A DNA stretch of 64,000 nucleotides from NCBI GenBank assembly GCA_026417735.1, contig JAOACR010000003.1:124001-188000 (forward strand), given 5' to 3'. The DNA comes from Kiritimatiellia bacterium. GTDB lineage: Bacteria > Verrucomicrobiota > Kiritimatiellia > PWTM01. Shown here piece after piece: positions 43,352-51,849 of this stretch (its first letter is position 1; every line of letters starts with the position of its first letter). Position numbers and translations under genes: made by a program. The notes beneath the pieces are model-generated. The model saw only the letters and a program-made list of their open reading frames with translations. It ran no database searches and was not told the origin of the DNA.

Positions 43352-44155
43352 TTACTGGCGATTCCACCAGCCCCAGCCGTTCGGCGCGGCCACTGCCGCG
43401 TTGTACAGCGGGATCTCGGTCCCGGACGGTGCCCGCGCCCGCCAGTCCTGCGAGCGCGGATTTTTGAAAATACCGCCGGTTTTGCGCGCCGGCCCGATCG
43501 AAACGACCGCTCCCTCCGGCGTCCCAATGTTCCCGCGCCCCCGATGCCACGCACCCAGCCGATCCGTGGATTTGTGAAACGGCTGGATGTAGCCAGCGTT
43601 CAAAAATTCCGCCGGGTCCTCCTCAACCAACCACGGGCAGGGTGTTTCCTCCAAGCCAGAGCCCAGATCCACCCGCGCCCGGGACGGCATGCGAGACTGT
43701 TTCGCCCCCGCAAAAATCTCAAACATTGCATAATCGAAGTACCCGTTGCTGCCCGTCCCGCTGCGGAGGGGACCCGGTTGCAATCCCGGACAGCGGCTCA
43801 GCCGGCGGGCCGCATCTCGACCGCCAAGATAGTTCAACAGCGTACCGAGTTTGCCCTGGGGCCATTCCGAACTCACGGTCAGGCCGGGGGGAAGCAGCTC
43901 CTGCCCAATGAAGCACATTTCCCAATCGTTCGTCGACTGAGATCCGCGGCTCCACGCTGACGCCATCAGACCATTGTTGTCCGCCGCGAACGCCATCGCC
44001 GCCTTCAGGAGCCCCGACATGTTGTTGCGGCAGGCCGTTTCCCGCGCGCGGGCAATCGCCTGCCCGATCTGCGGAGAGATCAGCATCATCAGCACCCCGA
44101 TGATACCGATGACCGCGAGCAGCTCCACCAGCGTAAATCCGCCCCTGCGGTTCAT
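43352..44155 (-). CDS. Prepilin-like protein (type IV pilin N-terminal methylation site)
   Basis: A 267-residue protein whose N-terminus is a classical prepilin peptidase site: G6 before F7, Glu11 at +5, and a hydrophobic helix to about residue 30. The remainder is a globular pseudopilin-like domain of the type expanded in Verrucomicrobiota, Lentisphaerota and Planctomycetota, with W/G-rich segments. The gene starts 3 bases after the zinc-ribbon lipoprotein's stop, GGGAG being provided within that gene. Last gene of the methyltransferase-SAM hydrolase-pgi operon. Confidence 0.85.
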   Translation of the reverse strand: MNRRGGFTLVELLAVIGIIGVLMMLISPQIGQAIARARETACRNNMSGLLKAAMAFAADNNGLMASAWSRGSQSTNDWEMCFIGQELLPPGLTVSSEWPQGKLGTLLNYLGGRDAARRLSRCPGLQPGPLRSGTGSNGYFDYAMFEIFAGAKQSRMPSRARVDLGSGLEETPCPWLVEEDPAEFLNAGYIQPFHKSTDRLGAWHRGRGNIGTPEGAVVSIGPARKTGGIFKNPRSQDWRARAPSGTEIPLYNAAVAAPNGWGWWNRQ

Positions 44156-44158
44156 GGC

Positions 44159-44437
44159 TCACTTCTCCCGGATGATCTGCTGCGCCGCAAACTCGCCACA
44201 CTTTGGGCAGCGGAAAAGGTCGACGCCATCGCCCGACCCCCGAACTTCGCCCCGCTCAAAAGCAGCGTTCATCTCCTGAGGCGACATCTCAAACTCGTGA
44301 CCATCCTTGCGGCATTGCATCACATAACGCTGCCCCTTCGGAAGACCCTGGGGCGTGGACGCACCGCAGCCGCTTCCGAACAAGCCGACGATGAGCAGTG
44401 CGGCGGCGAACTGCGGCCAACATTTCAGTTTTGTCAT
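44159..44437 (-). CDS. Small lipoprotein with zinc-ribbon-like cysteines
   Basis: A 92-residue protein with a lipoprotein signal (hydrophobic residues 9-20, then G-S-G-C, lipid cysteine at about 24). The mature part has C-R-K-D-G-H-E-F and a later C-P-K-C, spaced like a small zinc ribbon. The family is unknown to me. The ATG overlaps the pgi stop (ATGA), and the prepilin gene follows after 3 bases; small zinc-ribbon lipoproteins next to a prepilin suggest a function in pseudopilus or envelope assembly, but this is inference. Confidence 0.65.
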   Translation of the reverse strand: MTKLKCWPQFAAALLIVGLFGSGCGASTPQGLPKGQRYVMQCRKDGHEFEMSPQEMNAAFERGEVRGSGDGVDLFRCPKCGEFAAQQIIREK

Positions 44438-46113
44438 TCTGTCTTCCCTCTCTCGTCGGCGGACAACGGCCGTGCGGGGCGAAGCCGCCGCTCGCGGTAA
44501 CGTCGGATCAGCGCGTTGGTGGAGCTGTCGTGCCGGAGGTCCGGCTCGGCCGCGCTCTGCAGCTCAGGGAGGATTCGGCGGGCCAGTTGCTTGCCGAGCT
44601 CAACCCCCCACTGGTCGAAGGAGCAAATGTTCCAGATCACACCTTGCGTGAAAATCTTGTGCTCGTATGCGGCGATCAGTTGGCCCAGCACGGACGGATT
44701 GAGCTCATCCGCCAGAATCGTGTTGGTGGGTCGGTTTCCGGGGAAGACCCGATGCGGCACAAGCTTCGGAGGCACCCCTTCTGCCGCAACCTCCTCCGCC
44801 GTTTTGCCAAACGCAAGCGCCTCCGTTTGTGCGAAGAAGTTGGCCATCAAGCGGTCGTGATGATCACCGATCGGATTTTGGGTGCGACAAAAGCCGATGA
44901 AGTCGCACGGCACAAGCTTGGTACCCTGGTGGATCAGCTGATAGAAAGCATGCTGGCCGTTGGTGCCGGGTTCTCCCCAAACAATCGGCCCCGTCTGCCA
45001 GCGCACCGGCCGTCCGCGCCGATCCACTCGTTTGCCATTGCTCTCCATGTCGGCCTGCTGCAGATAAGCAGGCAGCCGCGCCAGATACTGATCGTAGGGC
45101 AGGATCGCGTGCGTCTCCGCCCCCCATACGTTGTTGTACCAAACGCCCAGCAGCGCGAGGATGACGGGAAGATTCCGCTCGTACGGCGTCTCGAGAAAGT
45201 GCCGATCCATGCGGTGAAATCCGTCCAGCATCTCGCGGAAGCGTGCCGCGCCGATTGCAATCATCAGCGGTAGACCAATCGCGCTGCAGAGCGAATACCG
45301 CCCACCCACCCAGTCCCAAAACGGAAACATGTTCTCCGGATGGATTCCAAACTCGACGACCCTGTCGCGCTGGGTGGATACCGCCACGAAATGCCGTGCG
45401 ACCGCGCCGTCGGCCTGCCCGAGTCGCCCCAGCAGCCACGATCTTGCGCTCCGAGCATTCGTCATCGTCTCCTCGGTCGTAAACGTCTTCGAGGCGACGA
45501 TGAACAGGGTCTCCTCAGGATCTAGGTCTCGCACCGTCTCGGCCAGGTGCGTGCCATCCACGTTGGACACGAACGCGACGTTCAAGTGCCTTGCCGCGAA
45601 CGGACGCAGCGCCGCACACGCCATTGCGGGCCCAAGGTCCGAACCGCCGATGCCGATATTGATTACGTTTCGAATCCGCCGGCCCGTACAGCCTCGCCAA
45701 CTCCCGTCGCGCACCGCTTCCGCAAACGCCGCCATGCGCGCAAGCACTGCGTGGACCTCCGGTACAACGTTGTGCCCCCGAACCCGGATCACCGCTTCCG
45801 GAGGTGCGCGCAGCGCGACGTGCAACACCGCACGCCCTTCCGTCAAATTGATCGGACGGCCGTTGAACATCTCCTGCGCCGCCCCCTTCACGTCCGCCGC
45901 GTCGGCCAACGCGAACAACAAGGACATTGTTTCCTGCGTGATCAGGTTCTTCGAGTAGTCCAACAACAGATCGCCGGCTTCAACGGTGAACCGACGAGCG
46001 CGATCCGGATCTGCCGCGAACAGCTCCCGCAGATGGACCTTTTCGCGACGCATCTGACGGCCGTGCGCCAACAGCGCCCGCATATCTCGCAAGAAAGACC
46101 GGCGATTCTTCAC
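44434..46113 (-). CDS. pgi: Glucose-6-phosphate isomerase
   Basis: A 559-residue cytoplasmic enzyme interconverting glucose-6-P and fructose-6-P. Signatures are intact: [42 protein letters not shown] (most family members have W where C is), [10 protein letters not shown] and H-K-I-F-T-Q-G. The GTG at 46113 overlaps the upstream stop (GTGA) and gives the usual length; longer readings lie within the neighbouring gene. Confidence 0.95.
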   Translation of the reverse strand: MKNRRSFLRDMRALLAHGRQMRREKVHLRELFAADPDRARRFTVEAGDLLLDYSKNLITQETMSLLFALADAADVKGAAQEMFNGRPINLTEGRAVLHVALRAPPEAVIRVRGHNVVPEVHAVLARMAAFAEAVRDGSWRGCTGRRIRNVINIGIGGSDLGPAMACAALRPFAARHLNVAFVSNVDGTHLAETVRDLDPEETLFIVASKTFTTEETMTNARSARSWLLGRLGQADGAVARHFVAVSTQRDRVVEFGIHPENMFPFWDWVGGRYSLCSAIGLPLMIAIGAARFREMLDGFHRMDRHFLETPYERNLPVILALLGVWYNNVWGAETHAILPYDQYLARLPAYLQQADMESNGKRVDRRGRPVRWQTGPIVWGEPGTNGQHAFYQLIHQGTKLVPCDFIGFCRTQNPIGDHHDRLMANFFAQTEALAFGKTAEEVAAEGVPPKLVPHRVFPGNRPTNTILADELNPSVLGQLIAAYEHKIFTQGVIWNICSFDQWGVELGKQLARRILPELQSAAEPDLRHDSSTNALIRRYRERRLRPARPLSADERGKTE

Positions 46114-46967
46114 TGTTTCCGCTCCGTTGCTCGCGGCTTCAGCTGCCCGGCCGGCCTGACTACAACCCACATTCCGGGCCGAAGCCCATATCGCTCGGCG
46201 GCCGACGCATCGCGCACCGCCAGCTCGAGCCGTCCGGCGGAGCCAAGATACACCAGCGGGCGGCCGGGGGCGACATCGCCATATGTCCGATGCAGCCGGC
46301 AGGCGCGAAACGTCCCCGCCCGGAGTCGCCAGCGGCCAGCAGGGAGATCCCGTATCTCGAGGCTGGTGATCGCGTTCCCGAAGCGATCCACGTGCAGCAC
46401 CCAGCCCCGCACCTTGCCAGCGGAATCACGTTCCGGCCGGCCCCACTCCCGCAGTCGCGTGATCTCCCATCGCCGTTCCACCAGCCGCCTCCAGGACTCT
46501 CCGGCCACGAGCCGCGCCGCGACCACTGCGAACAGATCGCGTCCGTGAAACGTTGATGAGATGATCTCCGCACCGGCGGTCGGCCGCAGCCGCCATGCTT
46601 CGAATCGGTCCGCCGCCGCCGCCACACCGCTGAGCAGTCCGTTGTCCGGTGCGATTAACCAGCGGCGGTCGGCCCGCGCAAGCACCGCGGCGCGGGACGT
46701 GCCGACACCGGGGTCCACGACCGCCACATGGACGGTACCCTCCGGCCACCAGCGCCAGTACTGAGAGAGCACCCAGGCACCCGCTCGAATGTCGCCGCGC
46801 GGAATCTCGTGAGCGGCATCCGCCACTCGCGCTAGCGGCGCTCGCGCCGCCAGCACTCCCTTCATCGCTGCGACATAGCTGTCCGAATCTCCGAAGTCCG
46901 TCAGCAAGGTGATCCAAGGTCCCACGGGACACCGGTCGTCGGGACGCCGCACAGAAGGTCTCGCCAT
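46110..46967 (-). CDS. SAM hydroxide adenosyltransferase (DUF62 / SAM hydrolase)
   Basis: A 285-residue enzyme of the DUF62 family, which hydrolyses S-adenosylmethionine to adenosine and methionine. Motifs visible: L-L-T-D-F-G at the N-terminus, V-V-D-P-G-V-G-T (mid), [16 protein letters not shown], and the C-terminal-domain D-R-F-G-N. The start at ATG 46967 places L-L-T-D-F-G about 22 residues in, as usual; GTG one codon earlier is an alternative. It follows the methyltransferase gene after 7 bases and overlaps pgi. Why it sits with pgi is unclear. Confidence 0.88.
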   Translation of the reverse strand: MARPSVRRPDDRCPVGPWITLLTDFGDSDSYVAAMKGVLAARAPLARVADAAHEIPRGDIRAGAWVLSQYWRWWPEGTVHVAVVDPGVGTSRAAVLARADRRWLIAPDNGLLSGVAAAADRFEAWRLRPTAGAEIISSTFHGRDLFAVVAARLVAGESWRRLVERRWEITRLREWGRPERDSAGKVRGWVLHVDRFGNAITSLEIRDLPAGRWRLRAGTFRACRLHRTYGDVAPGRPLVYLGSAGRLELAVRDASAAERYGLRPGMWVVVRPAGQLKPRATERKQ

Positions 46968-46974
46968 CACCCGA

Positions 46975-47460
46975 TCACCAAATACCGGGCAGCCATCGCC
47001 AGGTTCGGGCGGCGTACTCGCGGTACTCCGGAAACCGCTCCGCAAGGTGCCGCTCCTCGAGCCGACTTTTGGCCGCCAGAACTGTCACCAGCACCAGCCA
47101 CGTGAGCCACCGCGCCAGTCCTCCCGCGTGGAGTGCCAGTCCTGCCGCCGCGAGTGCGGCTGCCGTATACATCGGATGGCGGATCCACCGGTAGGGACCG
47201 CTGCACACCAGCGCAGTATTTCGCTTGGGTTCCGGCCACACGGACAGGCGCTTCCAGTGCATGGTCCGCAGCGCCCACACGCCGAGCGCAATCGCTACCG
47301 TCAGCAGACCGACCGCCGGCCACGGAGGCCGCCGGGCGGGCACGCTCAGCGCGAGGGCCGCCAACAGCGCAAACTGCGCCACGGTCAGCGCACGGCCCGC
47401 CATGCCGCGGATCGCTTCGCGAACGCCAGGGTCGCACATCGCCTTCACAATACCTAACAT
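46975..47460 (-). CDS. Isoprenylcysteine carboxyl-methyltransferase-like membrane protein
   Basis: About 161 residues with several membrane helices and the ICMT/phospholipid-methyltransferase C-terminal motif G-P-Y-R-W-I-R-H-P-M-Y followed by E-E-R-H-L-A-E-R-F-P-E-Y-R-E-Y. This is the SAM-binding region of integral membrane methyltransferases; the substrate is unknown. Start uncertain: ATG 47460, or ATG 47439, which has AAGG only two bases upstream. Head-to-head with bioD with a gap of 9 bases, so promoters must lie within coding sequence. Confidence 0.8.
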   Translation of the reverse strand: MLGIVKAMCDPGVREAIRGMAGRALTVAQFALLAALALSVPARRPPWPAVGLLTVAIALGVWALRTMHWKRLSVWPEPKRNTALVCSGPYRWIRHPMYTAAALAAAGLALHAGGLARWLTWLVLVTVLAAKSRLEERHLAERFPEYREYAARTWRWLPGIW

Positions 47461-47469
47461 GGTGGCGTT

Positions 47470-48216
47470 GTGAAGTGGCGTGGCATCTTCGTCAGTGGCA
47501 CCGACACCGGTGTCGGCAAAACAACCCTTACCGCAGTGTTGCTCGCCGCGGCGCGGCTGGCGGGGCAGAACTGGGTCGCCGCCAAGCCGGTGCAGACCGG
47601 CGTGCGGCCGCCCAGCGGAAAACTGCGCCGTCCTGTCGGTGACCTCGCGCGTGTGGCCCGCGCCGCTGCGTGGCGCCCATCGCCGGCGGTACTGACCGGC
47701 CTCCTGCAGCATGTGTTCACGCCACCCTGCTCGCCCCACCGCGCCGCTGAGCTTGCGGGCCGACGACTGTCTGCGGCGGTGATCGCCCGTCGTTTGCGGC
47801 GGAGCGCGCGGGGGGCCGACGGTCTGCTCGTGGAGGGCGCGGGGGGCCTCTACGTTCCGCTGAACAATCGGGAGACGATGCTGGACCTGATCGCCCATCT
47901 CGAGTTACCCGTGCTCCTGGCGATCCGGCCCGGCCTGGGCACACTGAACCACACGCTGCTGAGCTGTGCGGCCTTGCGCGCGCATGGCATTCCACTGCTG
48001 GGTTGCGTCGCGGTGCAGTCCTCGGCGGGACACTGGACTTCGCTCATGCGACATAACCTCGACACGCTGCGCCGGCGAGGGGTGCCGGTACTGGGACGGC
48101 TTCCCTTCCTGCCGAACTTCGCCCGGGCGCCCCGCACGGCTGTGCTTCGGGCGCTCCGCTCCCCTTCGCTTTGTTGGGTCTGGACGCTGTTGGAACGCCT
48201 TCGGGATCGTCATTGA
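47470..48216 (+). CDS. bioD: Dethiobiotin synthetase
   Basis: A 248-residue ATP-dependent enzyme that closes the ureido ring of dethiobiotin. The P-loop G-T-D-T-G-V-G-K-T (10-18), the substrate-lysine segment A-K-P-V-Q-T-G (38-44) and E-G-A-G-G-L-Y-V-P-L are diagnostic. The GTG at 47470 gives the family N-terminus. No other bio gene is present; it is followed after 31 bases by purU. Confidence 0.9.
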   Translation: MKWRGIFVSGTDTGVGKTTLTAVLLAAARLAGQNWVAAKPVQTGVRPPSGKLRRPVGDLARVARAAAWRPSPAVLTGLLQHVFTPPCSPHRAAELAGRRLSAAVIARRLRRSARGADGLLVEGAGGLYVPLNNRETMLDLIAHLELPVLLAIRPGLGTLNHTLLSCAALRAHGIPLLGCVAVQSSAGHWTSLMRHNLDTLRRRGVPVLGRLPFLPNFARAPRTAVLRALRSPSLCWVWTLLERLRDRH

Positions 48217-48247
48217 ATTCCGTCGCGCAGCCGCCGAAAATGCGATC

Positions 48248-49138
48248 ATGAATCGGCTGCCTTGCACCTGCGATGGCGCAGGGTGTTCGGATTCCTTCGT
48301 GTTGCTGGCGTCCTGTCCGGACCGCCCCGGCATCGTTGCCGCGGTGACCACCTTCATCGCCCGTCACGGCGGCAACATCCTCGACCTCGAACAGCATGTT
48401 GCCGCCGAGGACCAGATGTTCTTCATGCGCGTCGAGATCGCGCACGCGGGCTTTCAGCTTTCGGCAGACGAGTTCGCCGCGGCGTTCGCGCCGGTCGCGC
48501 AGACCTTCGCGATGACCTGGCAGCTCCGGGATGCCAGCCTTCGGCAACGAATGGCGATCGCGGTCACCCGCGAGCCCCACTGCCTCTATGACATTCTCGC
48601 CCGATGGCAGTCGGGAGAGTGGGCGGTCGACATTCCGCTGGTGTTTTCGAACCGCGACGATCTGCGGCCGGTAGTGGAGCAGTTCGGCATTCCGCTCCAT
48701 GTGTTCCCGAAAACGCCCGAAACCCGAGAGGCGCAGGAACGGCGGGAACTGGAGCTCCTCGAGGCGCACCGCGTGGACTTCATCGTGCTGGCCCGCTACA
48801 TGCAGATCCTGAGCCCGGCCTTCGTCGCCCGGTTTCCCAACCGCATCCTGAACATTCATCACTCCTTTCTGCCCGCGTTTGCGGGCGCGCGTCCCTATCA
48901 CGCCGCGTACGAACGAGGCGTGAAAATCGTCGGTGCGACCAGTCACTATGTGACGGACGAGCTCGATCGTGGGCCGATCATTGAACAGGACGTGATCCGC
49001 ATCTCGCACAAAGACTCGGTCGCGGACATGATCCGGAAAGGGCGCGACAACGAAAAGGTCGTCCTTGCCCGGGCGATCCGTGCGCATCTCGAACATCGGA
49101 TCCTGGTGTACCGGAACCGCACCGTCGTGTTCGGCTAA
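48248..49138 (+). CDS. purU: Formyltetrahydrofolate deformylase
   Basis: A 296-residue enzyme hydrolysing 10-formyl-THF to formate and THF. An N-terminal ACT domain (about 14-90; L-L-A-S-C-P-D-R-P-G-I-V-A-A-V) precedes the formyltransferase fold with N-I-H-H-S-F-L-P-A-F, A-R-P-Y-H-A-A-Y-E-R-G-V-K, G-A-T-S-H-Y-V-T and the catalytic D in L-D-R-G-P-I-I-E-Q-D-V. The longer upstream reading overlaps bioD in another frame; the ATG at 48248 matches the family. No clear ribosome site; possibly coupled to bioD. Confidence 0.93.
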   Translation: MNRLPCTCDGAGCSDSFVLLASCPDRPGIVAAVTTFIARHGGNILDLEQHVAAEDQMFFMRVEIAHAGFQLSADEFAAAFAPVAQTFAMTWQLRDASLRQRMAIAVTREPHCLYDILARWQSGEWAVDIPLVFSNRDDLRPVVEQFGIPLHVFPKTPETREAQERRELELLEAHRVDFIVLARYMQILSPAFVARFPNRILNIHHSFLPAFAGARPYHAAYERGVKIVGATSHYVTDELDRGPIIEQDVIRISHKDSVADMIRKGRDNEKVVLARAIRAHLEHRILVYRNRTVVFG

Positions 49139-49153
49139 GCCGAATCTCGCACC

Positions 49154-49182
49154 TTGACGGTCCGCACATCGCTGTCTAGACT
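49154..49182 (+). promoter_or_regulatory. Candidate sigma70 promoter for the cobalamin-riboswitch transcript
   Basis: TTGACG (49154-49159), 17 bases, TAGACT (49177-49182): one of the strongest promoter matches in the window. Transcription would start near 49189, at the 5' edge of the aptamer. Confidence 0.6.
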
Positions 49183-49184
49183 TC

Positions 49185-49362
49185 GCCGCCGTTGAGGTGG
49201 CACAGCGCCCGAGCGAACGGAAGTCCGTGAAAATCGGACGCGGTCGCGCCGCTGTGACCGGATGCGAAATTCCACGTGCCACTGTCGGATGCGGTTCGCG
49301 AACACGCGGGCGGTTCGATGGGAAGGCGGAAGAGTAGGAAGCCGGAAGCCAGAAGACGAGCT
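49185..49362 (+). ncRNA. Cobalamin (B12) riboswitch
   Basis: Conserved blocks in order: GAGGTGGCACAGCG-like 5' strand, GGAAGTCCGTGAAAATCGGACG, the universal CGCCGCTGTGA core (about 49248-49258), GCCACTGTC, GGGAAGGCGG, and the B12 box AGCCAGAAGACG (49347-49358). Together these are diagnostic of the adenosylcobalamin riboswitch family. It lies about 130 bases upstream of a DUF4465 PEP-CTERM gene, so B12 is expected to repress that gene. Confidence 0.92.
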
Positions 49363-49443
49363 CGGGCGCAGCGGTTCCCGTCGCGCGGGATGTAGTGTGG
49401 AATCGTCGTGCCGGGCGGCATGACCGTGCCAGGCGACTGGTGC

Positions 49444-49490
49444 GTCGGCTCCCAGTGCGAGGGGAACGGCCTCACGCGAGAGGAGTCGAC
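49444..49490 (+). promoter_or_regulatory. Ribosome-site-sequestering hairpin downstream of the cobalamin riboswitch
   Basis: GTCGGCTCC (49444-49452) pairs with GGAGTCGAC (49482-49490) over nine base pairs (one G-T), with a GAGG/CCTC pairing inside the loop. The Shine-Dalgarno AGGAG (49481-49485) of the DUF4465 gene is in the 3' arm, so formation of the hairpin would block translation. Confidence 0.6.
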
Positions 49491-49493
49491 CGC

Positions 49494-50333
49494 ATGCATG
49501 CAGTTCGTCTTGCCGCTGGCACGATCGCGTTGGCAACACTCTGCCGGGCGGCGATCATCTCGGTGGACTTCGAAAGTTTCGGGCTGCCCCCCCACGCCGC
49601 GCTGCCTTACACGGGCGGGTTCACCGCCGGCGGCATTGCATTCGCAAATTCCTGGACAACCTGGGGCGCGTTCACGAGCTGGAACGGGTTCGCCATCTCG
49701 ACCGGAACGAACACCGTCACGCCCGGCTACCTGAACCAGTTTTCCGCGTGGTCGGGGGGTGGCGCGGAGGGTACCTCTCACTATCTGATCGGCTATGACG
49801 ATGGGTTTTCGCTCGGACCCGACATGGTGATGACCTTCGCGACGGATGTGCTGGTGCACGGCCTGTATCTCAACAACACCACCTACACCGGCCTGGCAAT
49901 CCGCGATGGGGACGACGGAGGGTTTGGTGCGGTGAAAAAGTTCGGCGGGCCGAGCGGCACCGATCCGGACTGGTACGTGCTCTATGTTGCCGCTTATGAC
50001 GCCTCTTCAACACTGATCGGCACCAACGAGTTCTATCTGGCGGACTACCGATTTTCGAATTCCACCAACGACTACGTGATCTCCACCTGGACCTGGATGG
50101 ACCTCACCGGCTTCGGCCCGACCGTGCGCAAGCTGGAGTTTACGTTGAACTCTTCCGATGTGGGGTTGTGGGGCATCAATACGCCTACGTACGTGGCGAT
50201 GGACCAGATCAAGTACACGGTGATCCCCGAGCCGGCAACGTTCGGACTGCTCGCGGTGGCGCTGACTGTCGCTGCGGTCTTCCGGCCATGTCGCGCGAAG
50301 GTGGCGGCGAATGCACCGGATGCGTCGCCGTGA
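49494..50333 (+). CDS. DUF4465 protein with PEP-CTERM sorting tail
   Basis: A 279-residue exported protein: signal peptide (about 1-20), a DUF4465 domain of about 200 residues (V-D-F-E-S-F near the start; then K-K-F-G-G-P-S-G-T-D-P-D-W-Y; F-Y-L-A-D-Y-R; S-S-D-V-G-L-W-G-I-N-T-P-T-Y-V-A-M-D) and a PEP-CTERM tail, P-E-P at 245-247 with a hydrophobic helix and R-P-C-R, followed by an unusual extra tail of about 13 residues. DUF4465 proteins are often controlled by B12 riboswitches in Bacteroidota, where some are surface B12-binding lipoproteins (recalled, not checked). RBS GAGAGGAG. Probable B12-capture protein at the cell surface. Confidence 0.88.
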   Translation: MHAVRLAAGTIALATLCRAAIISVDFESFGLPPHAALPYTGGFTAGGIAFANSWTTWGAFTSWNGFAISTGTNTVTPGYLNQFSAWSGGGAEGTSHYLIGYDDGFSLGPDMVMTFATDVLVHGLYLNNTTYTGLAIRDGDDGGFGAVKKFGGPSGTDPDWYVLYVAAYDASSTLIGTNEFYLADYRFSNSTNDYVISTWTWMDLTGFGPTVRKLEFTLNSSDVGLWGINTPTYVAMDQIKYTVIPEPATFGLLAVALTVAAVFRPCRAKVAANAPDASP

Positions 50334-51090
50334 TCGGCACGGTCGCGAAGGCCTCACGCTGCTCGAGGCACTCGTGGCCGCCGCGCTGTTTACGGCGCTG
50401 CTGGCGTTGGTGATCATCCCCGCCATCGCACAGACCCGGCGGTACGCGCTTCGGGCCGCCTGTGCCGCCAACCTGCGGCAGATGCACACCGCATGGATTC
50501 AGTACCTCGCAGATCATGGCGGCCGTTTTTTCCCCTTCCGGGAGGACCGGCCGGACGGCGTCCTCTGGTACTGGGGCTTCGAACCCGGCGGCGGAGGGCC
50601 GGAGGGGCAGCGACCACTGGACAAGAGCCGCGCACGACTGGCTCCTTATCTGCCGCACGGCGCCGTCGAGCTCTGCCCCACCCTTCCGATCCGTGCACCC
50701 TACTTCAAACGCAAGTTTATCGTCGCCAGTTATGGATATGGGATCAATGGATATCTCCTGGCCGACCTGCCCGGCACCCAACGCATGGGCGTATTCGTGC
50801 TGAATGACGTCCAGCGGCCCGGAGAAACGGTCGCGTGGGGCGACTGCATCCAGATCAACACCTGGCAGGCGCCGGCCTCCCCTGAGCGCCCGATGTTGGA
50901 AGAGTGGTACGTGCTCGACAGCCTGCCGCCGCCCCATACGCACTTCCGGCACGGCCGCCTGGCCAACCTGACGCTGGTGGACGGAAGTCTGCGCGCGTTC
51001 GAACCCGCTCAGCTGGATCCCCGCTGCGACGGACTGGCGGGTTACATCGACGAGCCGCGGTCGGACCGATGGTTCGCTACGCGAAAGTGA
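50311..51090 (+). CDS. Prepilin-like protein with H-X9-DG motif
   Basis: A 259-residue protein whose start overlaps the DUF4465 gene by 23 bases. The N-terminus has a prepilin peptidase site (G14 before L15, Glu19 at +5) and a hydrophobic helix (about 19-40). The globular part ends with R-H-G-R-L-A-N-L-T-L-V-D-G-S, the H-X9-DG pattern of the large DUF1559-type pseudopilin families of Planctomycetota and Verrucomicrobiota. Translation coupled to the riboswitch gene suggests it takes part in the same B12-responsive function. Confidence 0.8.
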   Translation: MHRMRRRDRHGREGLTLLEALVAAALFTALLALVIIPAIAQTRRYALRAACAANLRQMHTAWIQYLADHGGRFFPFREDRPDGVLWYWGFEPGGGGPEGQRPLDKSRARLAPYLPHGAVELCPTLPIRAPYFKRKFIVASYGYGINGYLLADLPGTQRMGVFVLNDVQRPGETVAWGDCIQINTWQAPASPERPMLEEWYVLDSLPPPHTHFRHGRLANLTLVDGSLRAFEPAQLDPRCDGLAGYIDEPRSDRWFATRK

Positions 51091-51112
51091 ATGCGTGCCC
51101 TTTCCTCTCGAC

Positions 51113-51141
51113 TTGCAAGAAACAGCCCACTGCGGCACACT
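51113..51141 (+). promoter_or_regulatory. Candidate promoter for tRNA-Lys
   Basis: TTGCAA (51113-51118), 17 bases, CACACT (51136-51141), ending 10 bases before the tRNA. The -10 is weak. Confidence 0.3.
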
Positions 51142-51151
51142 GACGCCGCAC

Positions 51152-51227
<76 letters not shown>

Positions 51228-51265
51228 AGACGAAGAGGGCCACCGAAGCGGCCCACCATTACGGT

Positions 51266-51823
51266 TTAGCGAACCAGTTTCGAGATCTCGCGGAACACTG
51301 TCCCCTCGGCGGCGCGCAGCAAATCGAAGAGCACCATCTCCACGCAGGCGATGCCGGCGCCTGCGTCGCGCAACCGTACGAGGGCAAGATCCCGATGTGA
51401 CGGATCGCGCGACGCGACCGCGTCCGCCACCACTTCAACGCGGTATCCCTCCTGCAGCAAATCCCGCGCCGTCTGCCAAATACAGACGTGCGCTTCGATC
51501 CCCGCCAGAATCAGCGTCGGACGTCCCAACGACCGGATCATCTCCCGAAACGGCGCGACGTCACAGCAGCTGAACGAGACCTTCTCCACGGGAGGGCGCT
51601 CAATCCGTTCGCGCAGCGGCGACACCGTCGGCCCCAGCTTCGCGGGCGCCTGCTCGGTGAACACGACCGGCAACCCCAGCAGCCGAGCACCGTCCACGAG
51701 CCGTCGGGCGCGGTCCGCCAGTCGCGCCGATTCCGGCATCACTGCCATCAATCGCTCCTGCATGTCCACAACCACAACGGCGGTTTCCGCCACAATCAGT
51801 CGATCGTGTCGGGTGCTTGTCAT
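51266..51823 (-). CDS. Isochorismatase-like cysteine hydrolase
   Basis: A 185-residue Rossmann-type hydrolase of the isochorismatase/YcaC/nicotinamidase superfamily. The catalytic triad is in place: Asp20 (V-V-D-M-Q), Lys81 (E-K-V-S-F-S-C-C-D) and Cys114 (G-I-E-A-H-V-C-I). The family covers isochorismatases and amide hydrolases and the substrate cannot be read. A strong AGGAGGT precedes the ATG at 51823. It stands alone, followed after 38 bases by tRNA-Lys on the other strand; it may be co-transcribed with the tonB gene upstream (26-base gap). Confidence 0.88.
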   Translation of the reverse strand: MTSTRHDRLIVAETAVVVVDMQERLMAVMPESARLADRARRLVDGARLLGLPVVFTEQAPAKLGPTVSPLRERIERPPVEKVSFSCCDVAPFREMIRSLGRPTLILAGIEAHVCIWQTARDLLQEGYRVEVVADAVASRDPSHRDLALVRLRDAGAGIACVEMVLFDLLRAAEGTVFREISKLVR

Positions 51824-51849
51824 CGGCGCCACCTCCTAGGTGAAGGGGA

